Source: Euglena gracilis (taxonomy: Eukaryota; Euglenida; Euglenophyceae; Euglenales). Taken from it: a stretch of 64,000 nt of DNA. A program made the position numbers and the translations under genes. Numbering within the stretch: the first letter of the stretch is position 1; each line of letters begins with the position of its first letter. The stretch lies in the NCBI GenBank assembly GCA_039621445.1, contig CP154956.1, positions 63,628,257 through 63,692,256 of the forward strand, read 5' to 3'. Under the pieces are notes generated by a model. That model was not told the origin of the DNA and did not search any database. It was given only the letters and a program-made list of their open reading frames with translations. Shown piece after piece: positions 1 through 9,668 of the stretch.

Positions 1-286
1 TAGCCACTACTCCCCCCCGGGGGGTCGGCCACACCAACGTTAACTAAGTGGACCGACTCACCTGCGGAAATTTTGGCACACGTCTGCAAAATGGAGTGCG
101 TTGATCGATTTTTATTTCAGGATCTCATTTTTTGAGGCCAGGTTTAACTCATGTCGTGGTTTTTTCGCCGGGGGAGGTTCGGGACCCATGGGCGGTTGTT
201 CCATAGACGGCAACTGTTGATCAACACGGTTCACCACCACGGCACCTTCACCACGACGGTCAGGTAGGAGCTCGTGGCATAAATTG
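1..286. other. No recognisable gene
   Basis: Ordinary mixed-composition DNA. I see no convincing coding frame or repeat here before the first C-run element begins. Confidence 0.5.
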
Positions 287-478
287 TACCATCCCCCCCC
301 ATTATGTACCTCCCCCCGGGAGGCCGAAACAGGGGGGGGGGAGGTTCACAATGGGGCGGACATGCCTGTGGATGACCGTGGTGACTTGGTGCATTCCTCT
401 TGGGAGTGCCCCCCCATTGTGTACCTCCCCCCCAGGGGGTACATAATGGGGGGGGTACATAATGGGGGGGGGATGGTA
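287..478. mobile_element. TA-flanked C-run inverted-repeat element
   Basis: The stretch begins TACCATCCCCCCCC and ends with its complement GGGGGGGATGGTA, so the ends are inverted repeats bounded by TA. Inside, the word ATTATGTACC (or its complement) recurs next to runs of 6-8 C or G in both orientations. There is no coding capacity. The same ends and inner word recur at 20620-20826, 21283-21375 and 21567-21628. A TA target duplication is inferred; it is the usual footprint of Tc1/mariner-like MITEs, but no transposase of that type is visible in the window. Confidence 0.65.
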
Positions 479-599
479 GTTGCTTCATATTAGGTGCCAT
501 GGCTGTCAAAGAGAAATAAATAAAAAATTCACTGGCCTCCTTCATTATGCGGTCAGAAAAAAATTTTGCGACCGGGGGGGGGGGGGGGCGCGGTGTCAT

Positions 600-658
600 G
601 CTGGGCCAGAAGCGAAGTTAGCGCCGGCCATAAACAGACAAGAAGCCTTAGTGCAACT
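600..658 (+). repeat. Dispersed ~60-bp repeat, copy 1
   Basis: A block running from GGGCCAGAAGCGAAGTTAG to CTTAGTGCAACTA. Related copies occur at 24173-24197 (partial), 56948-57014 and 58377-58435. Two of these are in the gene-bearing region, one close to the last HSCB exon and one inside an intron of the EF-hand gene. Origin unknown; it could be a SINE-like fragment. Confidence 0.6.
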
Positions 659-849
659 AGGGGGGGAGGGGGTGTCACTTATCGGGGAGTGTCGTTTATG
701 GGGGGGGGGGGTGGTAGTTGCCATTTTTGGCTCCTACTGGGATCTGGAAACCCTCCATGTGTGGGTCGGTGGGGGGTCGCTTTTACTCTATTTTTTAGAA
801 CTCAAGGGTTGAACCTGAAGTCTGGAGTTTTTCGAAAAAGGATGCAACC

Positions 850-972
850 ACTAACCCCCCCCAAAATAAGACCCCCCCCCAAAATAAGACCCCCCCAAAA
901 ATAAGACCCCCCTCTGAGCGATCGAGCAAAAATCCCAAAATAAGACCCCCCCATAAATAAGACCCCCTTGAC
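850..972. repeat. ATAAGACCCCCC word-and-run array
   Basis: Five or so copies of AAAATAAGACCCCCC in direct order, with C runs of 5-9. The same word recurs at 2125-2222, and a longer relative (ATATAAGACACC) at 37128-37815. It looks like half of one of the homopolymer-plus-word elements. Confidence 0.6.
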
Positions 973-1161
973 GGCGCGAAGCGCCGGGGACAGCGAAAAT
1001 TTTCCCTGAAAATTTACCAAAAACCCCAATTTCATACACAAAAATGATGAAATTTCAAAAAAATTTCATATTTTTGAAGTGCAAAAAACATGGCAAATGT
1101 CAAATCACACCGATCTGCACATGGCGCGAAGCGCCGAAGGAAAAATTTTGGCACTCTTGGG

Positions 1162-2068
1162 CAGCGGTGTCGGAACAATTTTTTCCCGGGGGGGGCGAGG
1201 AACCGACAAAATTTGGAGCACATTCTTTTTCCCCCCGGTGCGAAGCGCCGAGGAAAATTTTTTTCATGGCACAACCAAAATGTACTTTTTTCTGTCCCCC
1301 TGGCCCCGAAGGGGCCGAGACGCTAACGCCTTTTTTGAAGTCCAATGCTCCAAAAACTTGAGCTAGAAAGCGAAATCATGGGTAGAACTCCTTTGGAAAC
1401 CTCCCAACTCAACCCAAATGTCGACTTCGCAACCTGGGGGTGGGTGAAGAAGCCATTTTTTCACTTTGCGCAAAATCATTTTTTCCGTTGACCCGAAGAG
1501 TTTCCCCCAAACTCGGCTGGTCAAGAAAATGGAGGGAGGGGGACATATGGGGATATCAGTTTGTATTCAAACAACCAAGGTGAAAGTGGTTTGTGGGGTC
1601 CCAAAAAACAAAAAGCACCAAAGGAGGGGGAAAAAAGTCGGTTTGTGGCCAAAAGCCAAACCGGACGCCGGGTTTTGGACAGAACCGGAGTTCCTGACGC
1701 CGGGTTTTAGGACAGAACCGGCGTCCGGAAAACCCGTGGGGGGGGAAGCCGGTTCTGTCCTGAACCCGGCGTCTCAAACGCCGGTTTAAACATCAAGAAG
1801 TGCCGTGGGGTTTTTTCAAGGATTTTTATTTCGGCCGCCAAAGGCGGTCGAGACGGTAATGGAATTTGCAATTTCATTCTCCAAAAATGTGCTTTTAACT
1901 GGCAAGGTGGCTGTCGAAGGCAGCCGAGGCGGTAACGCCCTTTGAACCATTGAACATGGCATTACAAAGAAAAATATCACATTCATGCTACAAAAAAATT
2001 TTTCTCTCCAAAATCCCGGGGGGGGGGCGGCCGCCCCCCCCCCCCGACCCCCCCTTGTGACACCTATG
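1162..2068. mobile_element. Non-autonomous hAT-like element with 8-bp target duplication
   Basis: The 907-bp unit starts CAGCGGTGTC and ends GACACCTATG, so the ends are imperfect inverted repeats sharing CA..GGTGTC. It is flanked by the exact 8-bp direct repeat CTCTTGGG at 1154-1161 and 2069-2076, which is the duplication length typical of hAT transposons. It contains no transposase. Inside are a G-run block, a cluster of ACGCCGG/CCGGCGT palindromes (about 1660-1790) and a C/G-run end. A second, inverted copy lies at 27068-28104 with its own different 8-bp duplication, which independently confirms the boundaries. Confidence 0.88.
1654..1790. repeat. Palindromic ACGCCGG cluster
   Basis: Several inverted copies of GACGCCGGGTTTTGGACAGA alternate with ACCGGCGT. 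The family recurs at 23147-23320, 23965-24100, 27350-27445, 34070-34105 and 36482-36722, often beside the AGACGCAGACT family. Function unknown; strong cruciform potential. Confidence 0.6.
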
Positions 2069-2124
2069 CTCTTGGGAACCTGGAAAATGGTGCTTTTCGG
2101 GCCCGGGTCGGTCAAGAAAAAAAA

Positions 2125-2222
2125 TTCAAAAATAAGACCCCCCCCAAAATAAGACCCCCCCCTGGAGGCTTCCAGCAACGGACCCAAAAATAAGACCCGG
2201 GTCTTATTTTGGGGGGGGGAAT
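2125..2222. repeat. ATAAGACCC inverted-repeat cluster
   Basis: ATAAGACCCCCCC words are followed by their complement GGGTCTTATTTTGGGGGGG near 2197-2218, giving a hairpin-forming cluster related to 850-972. Confidence 0.55.
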
Positions 2223-2596
2223 TCAAACCAAGCTCATCGTGTGAGTTGATAGAGAATGTTGAACTCTGCCTCCACCACTTTTCAAGGCGCCGGGCATGTG
2301 GGGTGTATGCAGGCCATTTGGGGGTTCCCTATGGTACGAGTTCCCCATTCCTTTTGGGTAATTTTCAGAAATTGCTTTTTTTGCCCCCGGAAAGCTAAAA
2401 AAACGGCTAAGTCCTGTGGGAACTCCTTTTTGGGGGTCCCATACGGGCCCCAAAACGGTCCGGCCTTGCCCACGTAACCGCGGTGTAACCGCGGTGATAA
2501 CCACGGTTTGGGCTCCTCCTTACCTCAAAAGGCCAATGAGAGAGAGCTGGATGGACTCTGCCCGACTTCCCCAACTTGGCCATACATTCGCACAAG

Positions 2597-2788
2597 AGTC
2601 AACGTGAACAAGAAGTCCAATATGAAGGGTTTGTGCGCAAGATGGAACATCTGGTGAGCAAGGCCGTGGTGCAAGGCGTGCCAAGTCCTGCTATCAGACG
2701 GGGTGCAGGATGACAATCACCCGGTTGTTCGACAACGACTGAAGGATCTGCACCCGGCCGAGGATCCTCCTGGTCGGGGCCCTCCGAA
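2597..2788 (+). pseudogene. Non-LTR retrotransposon pol fragment (pre-RT region)
   Basis: Translation gives EGFVRKMEHLVSKAVV, then after a +1/-1 shift near 2660 ACQVLLSDGVQDDNHPVV and LKDLHPAEDPPGRGPP. The same region in the copy at 24.4-25.1 kb reads ERFVRRMETLVARGAV, ACQLLLSEGVQDAAHPAV and RRMHPTEEEPGRGPP. The fragment therefore belongs upstream of the reverse transcriptase domain of a non-LTR (LINE-like) element. It is broken by at least one frameshift and interrupted at 2789 by a TA-flanked repeat element; pol sequence resumes after 3217. Confidence 0.7.
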
Positions 2789-3217
2789 TACCCTCACCCC
2801 CCCCCCCAAAGTGGCCACCCTCCACCCCAAAATGGCCACTCTGGAGGGGGGGACAGTTTGAGGGGGGTCATACCCTCACCCCCCCCTCAAAGTGGCCACC
2901 CTCCAGGCAGTACGAAACCCCAAAATGGCCACTCTGGGGGAGGGGACACTTTGGGGCTTTGGGGGGGGGGTGACTTTTTGGGCTTCGGCGACTTCGGGCC
3001 AAAAGAAAATGGCCACTTTGAGGGGGGCAAACCAAATTGACGAAAAAAAATTGGCCACTCTGAGCGGGGGGACACTTTGAGGGGGGTGAGGGTATTTCGG
3101 TCTTCAACGCCTTTTGTGCCGAAGGAAAATGGCCACTTTGAGGGCAAACCAAAATTTGCCAAAAATTTTGGCCACTTTGGGGGGGAGGACACTTTGACAG
3201 GAGGGGGGGTGAGAGTA
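2789..3217. mobile_element. TA-flanked CAAAGTGGCC element inserted in pol
   Basis: It begins TACCCTCACCCCC and ends GGGGGTGAGAGTA, nearly complementary and TA-bounded. An internal second set of the same ends occurs at about 2871-3101, so this may be two nested copies. The repeated inner words are AAAGTGGCCAC and its complement AATGGCCACTTT. It separates two stretches of retrotransposon coding sequence, so it arrived after the pol copy. Relatives: 15264-16753, 17616-17822, 31350-32235. Confidence 0.68.
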
Positions 3218-3335
3218 AACGGGAAGCGATACCGTCGCCGGCCGATGAAGATGCGGAGGGACAGGCTTTCAAGTCAAGGACATGCTGAGTAGGGAAGCTG
3301 GGGGACAAGCAGAGATCCTGCTAGCCCAACCCTTG
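3218..3335 (+). pseudogene. Short non-LTR pol remnant
   Basis: The sequence continues after the repeat insertion with a basic, charged reading (GKRYRRRPMKMRRDRL), then stops. By position it is the continuation of the pol fragment ending at 2788. Alone it has no diagnostic motif. Confidence 0.4.
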
Positions 3336-3658
3336 CCCAATGAACAGGGGGTGTTCGGACCGTCTTGATTGTCACCATTATCTTTTTTTGTGTCGGCAAG
3401 GAAAATGCAAAGGCATTAAAATAAAGGCAACGGTCAGGGAGGGATCAAGGGAGCCGCTCTTCATTCTTTGTTGCTTTGCTAGCTTTCCGTTTGACCAGTC
3501 TCTGAACAAACTGGTATGCATTTGCCATCCATTGTTGAGCGATTTGGCGTGCACGTTTCACAGCTACACTGAGAAGGCGACAGAATTAGTGAACACCCAT
3601 GTCCAATGAACGACCCCCGTTCAGACCGTCTAGATTGTCACCTTAGTGTTCATTGGGC
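3336..3658. mobile_element. Inverted-end element, GCCCAATGAACA family
   Basis: The ends are GCCCAATGAACA and TGTTCATTGGGC, 12 bp perfectly complementary. Just inside both ends a GTTCNGACCGTCT-ATTGTCACC block is repeated. Sequences of the same type occur in the gene-bearing part (about 50706-50795, 56866-56933). It sits between retrotransposon fragments and holds no recognisable gene. Target duplication not resolved. Confidence 0.5.
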
Positions 3659-3659
3659 T

Positions 3660-3790
3660 TGGGGGGGGGGGTACGAGCTTCGTCTACTGTTGCATCAACG
3701 AAGGATGGCCCCCCGGAGTGGCGGAAATTCTCACCTCGGCGTGCCTCACAGCATTGCGGAAGGTCAAGCCGGCCACATCGGTAAAATGGA
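3660..3790 (+). pseudogene. Reverse transcriptase fragment (N-terminal RT)
   Basis: One frame gives GWPPGVAEILTSACLTALRK, a stretch that in non-LTR retrotransposons precedes the motif RPIA.GE.LRRL. That motif is found further on at about 4080-4115 after an intervening repeat. It is a fragment only. Confidence 0.55.
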
Positions 3791-3904
3791 TAATAACAAT
3801 AATAATGGTTTTTGATATGATAATATAATAATGGTGTAATGATAATAATATTGGATAATGCAAGGAACGGAGGTTAGGCAGGGGGAGGGGGTTGGGGGCT
3901 CCGC

Positions 3905-3990
3905 CCCTAAAGGAATTTCATGGAGAAACTTCACTGGTGAAGTTCACCGGTGAAGTTCACCGGTGAAGTTCGTCCATGTATTTCCAATGA
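3905..3990. repeat. GGTGAAGTTCACC palindromic repeats
   Basis: Several tandem copies of GTGAAGTTCACCG, itself a near palindrome. The same word organises the larger repeats at 26520-26945 and 28930-29310. Confidence 0.65.
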
Positions 3991-4066
3991 AGAGGGGGGG
4001 GTCCCACCCAAAAAACCCAAAGTTCACCGCCTGATCTCCAACCTCATCCCCACTGGGCAAGACCCC

Positions 4067-4492
4067 GTGCATGAAGGAACACGGCCCATTGCTTCTGGGG
4101 AGTGCTTGCGGCGACTCGTGGGTGCTGATGCGCCAACCTGTGGTGCGAAGGCTCACCCAGGACGGGATGCCTGGTCAATTCAGGGTGGGCTGCCCAGATG
4201 CCTGTGAGCTGATAGGCAGTCTCCGACATCTCGTGACCACTGTCCATTGGTCAGACTCCCAAGACTGGGAGGTCCTGCAATTGGACTTCCGCAACACGTT
4301 CAACATGATCCGGAGAGACAATCGTCTCGAAGCGGGAGGGAACGTTGCCCTGAGATGGTAACGTGGCTTGAAACATGCAACGCCGAACATTCAAGCCTTT
4401 TTCTGGGTGACAGCAGCCTTCGAAGCTTGTCGGGGGTTCAGCAAGGCGACCCATGTGGGCCGGCTGCCTTCGCGTTGGGACACTGTCGGGGG
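4067..4492 (+). pseudogene. Reverse transcriptase domain of a non-LTR retrotransposon, frameshifted
   Basis: Three frames in succession carry RT landmarks. About 4078-4116: TRPIASGECLRRLVG. About 4175-4320: QFRVGCPDACELIGSLR then WEVLQLDFRNTFNMIRRD, the motif A region with the catalytic Asp in LDFRN. About 4400-4475: SGVQQGDPCGPAAFALG, the template-grip motif before the YxDD motif. No YxDD is visible because the copy ends in a G run near 4490. In a live element these residues would drive target-primed reverse transcription. Here at least two frameshifts make it dead. Confidence 0.82.
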
Positions 4493-4570
4493 GGGGGGGG
4501 GGACCCATTTTCCTGGGCCCGACGCCTGTCTTGAATTTCTACAGACAGTAGCAGATTTCAGGCCGAATCC

Positions 4571-4762
4571 GTTAGTGTAAAACGATTTCCAAGACAGGCG
4601 TTTGTTAGTGTAAAACGATTTCCAAGACAGGCGACCGTTAGTGTAAAACGATTTCCAAGACAGGCGTTTGTTAGTGTAAAACGATTTCCAAGACAGGCGA
4701 CCGTTAGTGTAAAACGATTTCCAAGACAGGCGATCGTTAGTGTAAAACGATTTCCAAGACAG
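4571..4762. repeat. 33-bp minisatellite, array 1
   Basis: About six tandem copies of a 33-bp unit beginning GTTAGTGTAAAACGATTTCC and ending in AAGACAGGCG plus three variable bases. Because 33 is a multiple of three, all frames stay open across the array, which makes artefact ORFs. The same unit forms array 2 at 7751-7965. The array abuts the end of the tyrosine recombinase relic that follows. Confidence 0.9.
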
Positions 4763-4779
4763 ACAAAAAAGGTCCTAAA

Positions 4780-6010
4780 AAAGCAAGATGTGAGGAGTTA
4801 ACAAGACACAGCTGAGGCGGTGGTCCTGTTGATGTTGATGCGGTGCGGTGGACGTGGAAACGAAAGGGGGGACCCCGCAGCGGGGACACAAGGCGGCCAA
4901 CTGATGCACATATTGTGCGAGCTGCATAGGCAGCTGAAAACGTGGGAACAACGAATGGGAGCCTATTGCTCCATTGCCTTGTGGCAACCGTCACACGCCC
5001 AGCCGACAACAAGGATTTTGTGGTCAGCCGACTCAAAACCTCGGCACGCAAACCCGTCCTGAATCCAAAAATCAGCAAATTTCACCGCTGCATCTGCAGA
5101 ACGTTGTTTGCGTCAAAACGCGTTCGGAGGGACAGAGGAGGCTAGGCGCGCCGCTCGGGGGGGGGGGGGTCCAGGACCCCCCCTCCCCCCCCGCGCGGCC
5201 CCTGCGCGGCCGCCCGCGCGGCCGCTCGCCCCTCTTCCTGGACCCCCCCCTCCCCCCACTGTGCCTAGCATAGCCAAGAAATTTTTTTGGCGAAAAATGG
5301 CTATTTTTTGAGGCCAAAAAATGACTAAAAATGACCATTTTCGGACACAAAATGGCAAAGTTGGGGGCCGCGCGCAAAGCGCGCGGCCAAAAAAAGCACT
5401 TTTTTTGGTCAAAAATGGCCCAAAAATGGCAAAAAATGACACTTTTTGGACAATCACCGATTTTCGGATGCGTTCCGCCCGCGCGGCCGCCCTCGGACCC
5501 CCCTCCCCCCCCCTCCCCCCCGCGCGGCCGCCCGTGCGGCCGCTCGCCCCCCCCCCAGCCCCCCCCACTGTGCCTAGCCTCCAGAAGTTCCTCCTCTGTC
5601 AAAATCCTTGGTGTCGTTCGTTGAGCTGCTTCCATGGCACGCACCCCTCTTTCACGTTTGAGCACCGGGGCAGCAAATTCATTCAGCAACGGAAATTGAC
5701 GATCCACGAAGGCAGCCAAGGCAATTTTTGGGGCCGTTGCGTTGTACGCCCTCATCATGCCGTTCACATAACTTCGCCAGGAGTCTGCAGAAAGTTCTTT
5801 TAGTGGGAAGTTCTGTGTGGCCCGCTGTTGTTTGCAACTTTCCACGTCAGCCTCATCGTCAAACAAATACACCGGAAAAATGGTGTTACGAGCCCAACCT
5901 CGCAAATATTCGTCCAACGAGTCATACTTTAACCCGTTATCCGCACAAAAATCGACAAAAGTCAGAAAATGTAGGATGCCGGATCGTTGGACGCAGGGAT
6001 GGTGTTTTTT
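4780..6010 (-). pseudogene. Tyrosine recombinase (Crypton-like) relic
   Basis: Read on the minus strand from about 6010, the protein starts with a helical SAM-like region (LTFVDFCADNGLKYDSLDEY, then WARNTIFPVYLFDDEAD, then SWRSYVNGMMRAYN). It continues to TEEELLEA at about 5578. There it is interrupted by a 0.44-kb GC-rich repeat (5138-5578). It resumes with LLIFGFRTGLRAEVLSRLT at about 5075-5020, which matches box I of tyrosine recombinases; the Arg in TGLR is the first catalytic residue. The His and Tyr boxes are not visible before the minisatellite at 4762. Related copies lie at 9.5-10.0, 18.7-20.2 and 25.2-25.9 kb. Such enzymes cut and rejoin DNA through a tyrosine-DNA intermediate. This copy is split and truncated. 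Confidence 0.66.
5138..5578. mobile_element. GC-rich inverted-end insertion in recombinase relic
   Basis: The ends are GGAGGCTAGGC and GCCTAGCCTC. Each is followed inward by very GC-rich blocks with GCGCGGCCGC words and runs of C or G. The middle (5280-5460) is built of AAAATGGC/TTTTTGG words. It interrupts the recombinase frame between TEEELLEA and the RTGLR box. No coding capacity. Confidence 0.55.
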
Positions 6011-6121
6011 TTGTTTTTTTCGAAAAAACCAAAAACTGTGTTTTTTTTGTTTCAAAAAAACCACCTGTTGGTTTTTTTGGATTAGGAATCGCGGTGGCTG
6101 GTTAAATCCTTATATATCCTG

Positions 6122-6830
6122 ATGCGTATCGAGGACCCTGTGTGTATCGAGGACCCTGTGTGGCGGTGCTTCGGACCGAAGATTTCCAAGGCCGGCAAGA
6201 AGTGTTATGTTCGCATATGCAAAGGATGTGGAGCCGAAGTGTCTCTTGTCACTCTGCGCGTCAAAGCACATGCTGATGGTTGTTTGGAGCTTAAAAAGAT
6301 GAAGCTATGGTCAGTGGAAGGTCCCAGAAGTTGCAGTTCATCAATGGACAGGCACGCAGTGGACTGGACTGGACTGCAGGTGTGCATGACTTTACCCCTC
6401 AGCATTAAGCATTGTTATCTGCCAGGCATTGCAACAGACGGAGCTTCAAATATGGAATCCATGAGGAATCTCATTTCAGAAAAAGTGAAAGGTTTGTTGG
6501 ATAAAGTTTACTTTGTCGGTCCATTTCTTTAATCAGGAATGCAAAGTTGGATTTGTCAAGCACATGCATTACACCTGTTGGTGTCAGACTATTTGAAGGA
6601 CAAGGGAAGAGATAAAGTGGTGAGTTCAGTCGTCACTGGTGTGTTGTTGGTTGCCAACCGTAATTGTTTTGTTTGCTTCAGTGCTGAAAGACCGGTTCTT
6701 CCCTGTGCTGCACGGTGGACAAGCCAGAGGGCCAGACGTTACTTTACTACAATCGGGAATGGTCCCACTCAGGCTTCTTCTGCATGCTTTTTTGCACAAA
6801 GTTTTGTGAAGGGGGCAGATTTTTTTCCAT
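6122..6830 (+). pseudogene. hAT transposase, truncated and with an in-frame stop
   Basis: From ATG 6122 the frame gives a BED-type zinc finger (WRCFGPKISKAGKKCYV, then CKGCGAEV..., HADGC: a C-x2-C...H-x4-C pattern). It then gives GIATDGASNMESMRNLI and CQAHALHLLVSDYLK, both typical of the RNase-H-like core of hAT transposases. A single TAA at 6530-6532 interrupts the otherwise unchanged frame. The 3' end is lost in a GGGGCTGACTTTT repeat array at about 6830, so the C-terminal dimerisation domain is missing. The tandem duplication GTATCGAGGACCCTGTGT at 6126-6162 lies just after the start. Confidence 0.75.
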
Positions 6831-7165
6831 TTATGGGGGGCTGACTTTTTTAAATATAGGGGGGGGGCTGACTTTCTAAATTTAGGGAGGGGGCTGACTT
6901 TTTTGTTTACGGGGGGGGCTGCCTTTTTTTGTTTACGGGGGGGGCTGACTTTTTTAATATAGGGGGGAGGGCTGACTTTTTCTGGTTTGCGGGGGGGCTG
7001 ACTATTTAAATTTAGGGGGGGGGCTGACTTTTTTTTGTTTACGGGGGGCTGACTTTTTTTGTTCACGGGGGGGGCTGACTTTTTTAATATAGGGGGGGGG
7101 GGCTGACTTTTTCTGGTTTACGGGGGGGCTGACTTTTTAAATTTAGGGGGGGGCTGACTGGCTGA
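6831..7165. repeat. GGGGGGCTGACTTTTT word-and-run array
   Basis: About a dozen direct copies of GGGGGGGCTGACTTTTT, separated by short A/T stretches (AATATA, AAATTTA, GTTTAC). It is another homopolymer-plus-word family, here all in one orientation, and it truncates the hAT relic. Confidence 0.75.
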
Positions 7166-7750
7166 ATGGCTCCTCCTGGGGTTTTTGCAGTCAACTGGTG
7201 GGCAGCTGGTGGCCTATGCGGCTGGCACGTTGGACTTGTGACACTTGGAAAGAGGGCTGCCCACAGCGTGACTTGCAGGCAAATTGGCGTTTATCTTCCG
7301 CTTCCTGGGGCGCAGTGATAGCGACTCTGACTGAGACTGATCCGCTCTTTTCATGCCTTTGACCTTGCGCGAGAGGGTGGAAGGAAAGTAAAAACAAAAA
7401 AACAACTTTTTTTGAAAAAAACGGCGGGGGGCGGCGAAGGTAAAAAAGACGGTTTTTTTCAAAAAAAACGGGTTTTTTTCGAAAAAAACGTGTTTTAAAA
7501 CGATCGGTTAGAAAACGAGGGCCATCCCTGGTTGGACGCCTTGCGCTCCGGAAAGTCTCTTGGTTTCTTTCTTAGCAAACAAGGGGCCGTTCACCGCTTA
7601 CCGCCCTCAGAAATTTTGCGGATCGCAGCAGCAAATTCCTCAGGGGGGGGGCGGAGGTTTCAGTCCGGCCAACGCCACAAGGTTCGCCCGTTTAGCCATT
7701 AAGAACAAAACCGAGGACAAGAAGAACATATCACCATCAGCAAAGAGCAA
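7166..7750. other. No gene; A/T-run and G-run spacer
   Basis: Contains T/A homopolymers around 7395-7500 and a short G run at 7645. I see no domain or splice-supported exon. Confidence 0.5.
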
Positions 7751-8057
7751 CCGATTTCCAAGACAGGTGTTTGTTAGTGTAAAACGATTTCCAAGACAGG
7801 CGTTTGTTAGTGTAAAACGATTTCCAAGACAGGCGACCATTAGTGTAAAACGATTTCCAAGACAGGGATCCGTTGGTGTAAAACGATTTCCAAGACAGGG
7901 ATCCGTTAGTGTAAAACGATTTCCAAGGCAGGGATGTGTTAGTGTAAAACGATTTTTTTCCAAGACGGCGTACGTTTTCTTGAAAAAAAATTACAAAACC
8001 GGCCAAAACTCAAACCAGGTGCATCGGTCGGATGAATTTTCAAGACAGGCGTACGGG
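7751..8057. repeat. 33-bp minisatellite, array 2
   Basis: About six and a half copies of the same 33-bp unit as 4571-4762 run to about 7965, with more variation in the three-base spacer (GTTT, GACC, GATCC, GATGT). A degenerate unit lies at 8034-8057. Long ORFs on both strands across it are artefacts of the period. Confidence 0.88.
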
Positions 8058-8399
8058 CCCAGACGAAATAGGTTTTATAAAATCAACAGACACTAACGAT
8101 TTCAGCAGGGGCGCCGGGCCGCTCGCTTCGGGTACACGGTGTGTCCGGGTTACAATGGACGATTTTTGTCTATATCCGTTGACTAAGAGCAAGGTTGGTA
8201 ATTGGTTATCGCACAATATCGCAAATATCGCAATATCGACAAATATCGATCGGGGGTGCAATATCTCGCAAATATCGCAAAAATATCGCACCTTCAATTT
8301 TTCGGTGGTGATGCCTAATTTGGTCAAATTTGGGGGGATTCCTAATATTGGGGGGCCATTGTGATCTCAATTATCGCAAATCCATCGGCTTTTGTCCCT

Positions 8400-8680
8400 T
8401 CCCATCTGCAGAATAACTGCGTTCAAGAAGTTTTTTGACGATGTCGGAAGCCAAGGCCAAAGCCCCGATTGGGTTGGCACTGTTTGGCGCTGCAAATTGA
8501 CAAAGTTGGGAGACAGTGGTCAGCCCGTCCCTTGTGGTGCCAAAGTGCTAGGGAAGAGCAAGAGAAAGAGCAAGTGGCTAAGAAGAGAGCGGCGGCAGAG
8601 ACGAGATATAATGCCAGCATGCACAAGCGTGTCCGACCTTCTTCGGAGGCCTCTGACCTGTAGCTGTCCGGTGTTACCAC
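8400..8680 (+). pseudogene. Possible hAT N-terminal (BED-like) remnant
   Basis: One frame gives FKKFFDDVGSQGQSPDWVG, then VWRCK...PCGAK. After a shift, another frame gives EEQEKEQVAKKRAAAETRYN and KRVRPSSEASDL. This resembles the zinc-finger entry and charged linker of hAT transposases and lies inside a hAT-like element, but the motif is incomplete. Confidence 0.35.
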
Positions 8681-8994
8681 CGCTGTGCAGTCTCAAAACC
8701 AGCACCGATGCAGAGGAGATTTGGATGTCTCTTGATATCATTGCCATGGCACAGAAATGCAGCACCAAAACACCCATTTCTATCTTTTGATGCCCATTTT
8801 CCCGGCAGCAAAAGGGGGGTTTAACAAAAAAGCTCTTCTTTTGATGCCAAAGTTTGACAGCGGTAAAATGGGGGGGGGGGGGCCTGGCCAGTCACATCAC
8901 CTCATCGTGGTGCCAGGTGAACAGCGTAGGTGACTTACGCTGGCCAAGGATGTGACAGACAAAATTTTTCAGCGGGGGGGGGGGCTTAAAAAAA

Positions 8995-9237
8995 TACCAC
9001 CAACCCCCCCCCTAATTGACCCCCCCCCCTAATTGACTAATCGCCCCGGGGAAAATTTTTTCGACCCCCCCCCTAATTGACTACCCGGGGGGATTCTGTG
9101 CCGAAGCACCCCCTAATTGACGGTACCCCCCCCCTAATTGACGGTACCCCCCCCCTAATTGAACCCCCCCCCTAATTGACCAAAAGGGGGGTCCCGTGGA
9201 GAGGTCCCACGGTCAATTAGGGGGGGGGTTGGTGGTA
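8995..9237. mobile_element. TA-flanked TAATTGAC element, copy 1
   Basis: The ends are TACCACCAACCCCCC and GGGGGGTTGGTGGTA. The inner word CCCCCCCTAATTGAC is repeated about eight times and its complement occurs at the right end. An inverted, closely related copy lies at 10603-10841, sharing the CGGGGGGATTCTGTGC / GCACGGAATCCCCCCG block (with a one-base difference). Confidence 0.72.
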
Positions 9238-9668
9238 GTATCGCAATTCTCGATCGTATCGCAAATCGCAAGGGGGTGCAAGATCTCGCAAAATATCGGA
9301 CCCCCCCCAAATTCAAGATCAATTACCAACCTTGCTAAGAGGCCCAAGACACACACTGTGTCTCGTGGAACTTAGCCACGCAATGTCTACCCCGTATTTT
9401 TTTGCGATTTTTTGTCAAATTTTCAGTTCACGAGGACACACACCGTGTCTCGTGGACTGGCAGTCCACGAGACACACTGTTTGCGGTCTTCTTCATTTTC
9501 CGAAAGAAAAAACTGCAAGGACAGGTAGTGGAATGTGGTAAAACTTGTCCACGAGAAACCTTTATGCTCTAAGCCAAATTTGCCGAAAGGCCAAGTTATT
9601 GGGGGGCACTTGTTGGTCGGACCAGTGGGATTTCTTAATTTTTTTCAGTCCACGGGGACAGGACCGCA

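Larger units (their letters stand above)
8190..9334. mobile_element. hAT-like element nested in the recombinase element
   Basis: The ends are CAAGGTTGGTAATTG and CAATTACCAACCTTG, 15 bp perfectly complementary. The direct repeat CTAAGAG flanks it at 8183-8189 and 9335-9341. Removing the element rejoins GACTAAGAG to GCCCAAGACACAC, which matches the other terminus of the host element, so the insertion is well supported. Subterminal regions carry ATATCGCAAATATCGC words. Inside are a BED-finger-like fragment (8400-8680) and a nested TA-flanked element (8995-9237). Confidence 0.8.

Noticed and set aside
231-1039. Pro/Gly-rich ORFs on both strands
   Set aside because: They read C- and G-run elements and carry no domain.
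4571-4762. CRISPR-like direct repeats with short spacers
   Set aside because: Unit is 33 bp with only three variable bases, no true spacers, no cas genes and a eukaryotic context.
7560-8096. 178-codon + ORF and 107-codon minus ORF
   Set aside because: Both are translations of the 33-bp minisatellite; the period keeps all frames open. Not a repeat-domain gene on present evidence.
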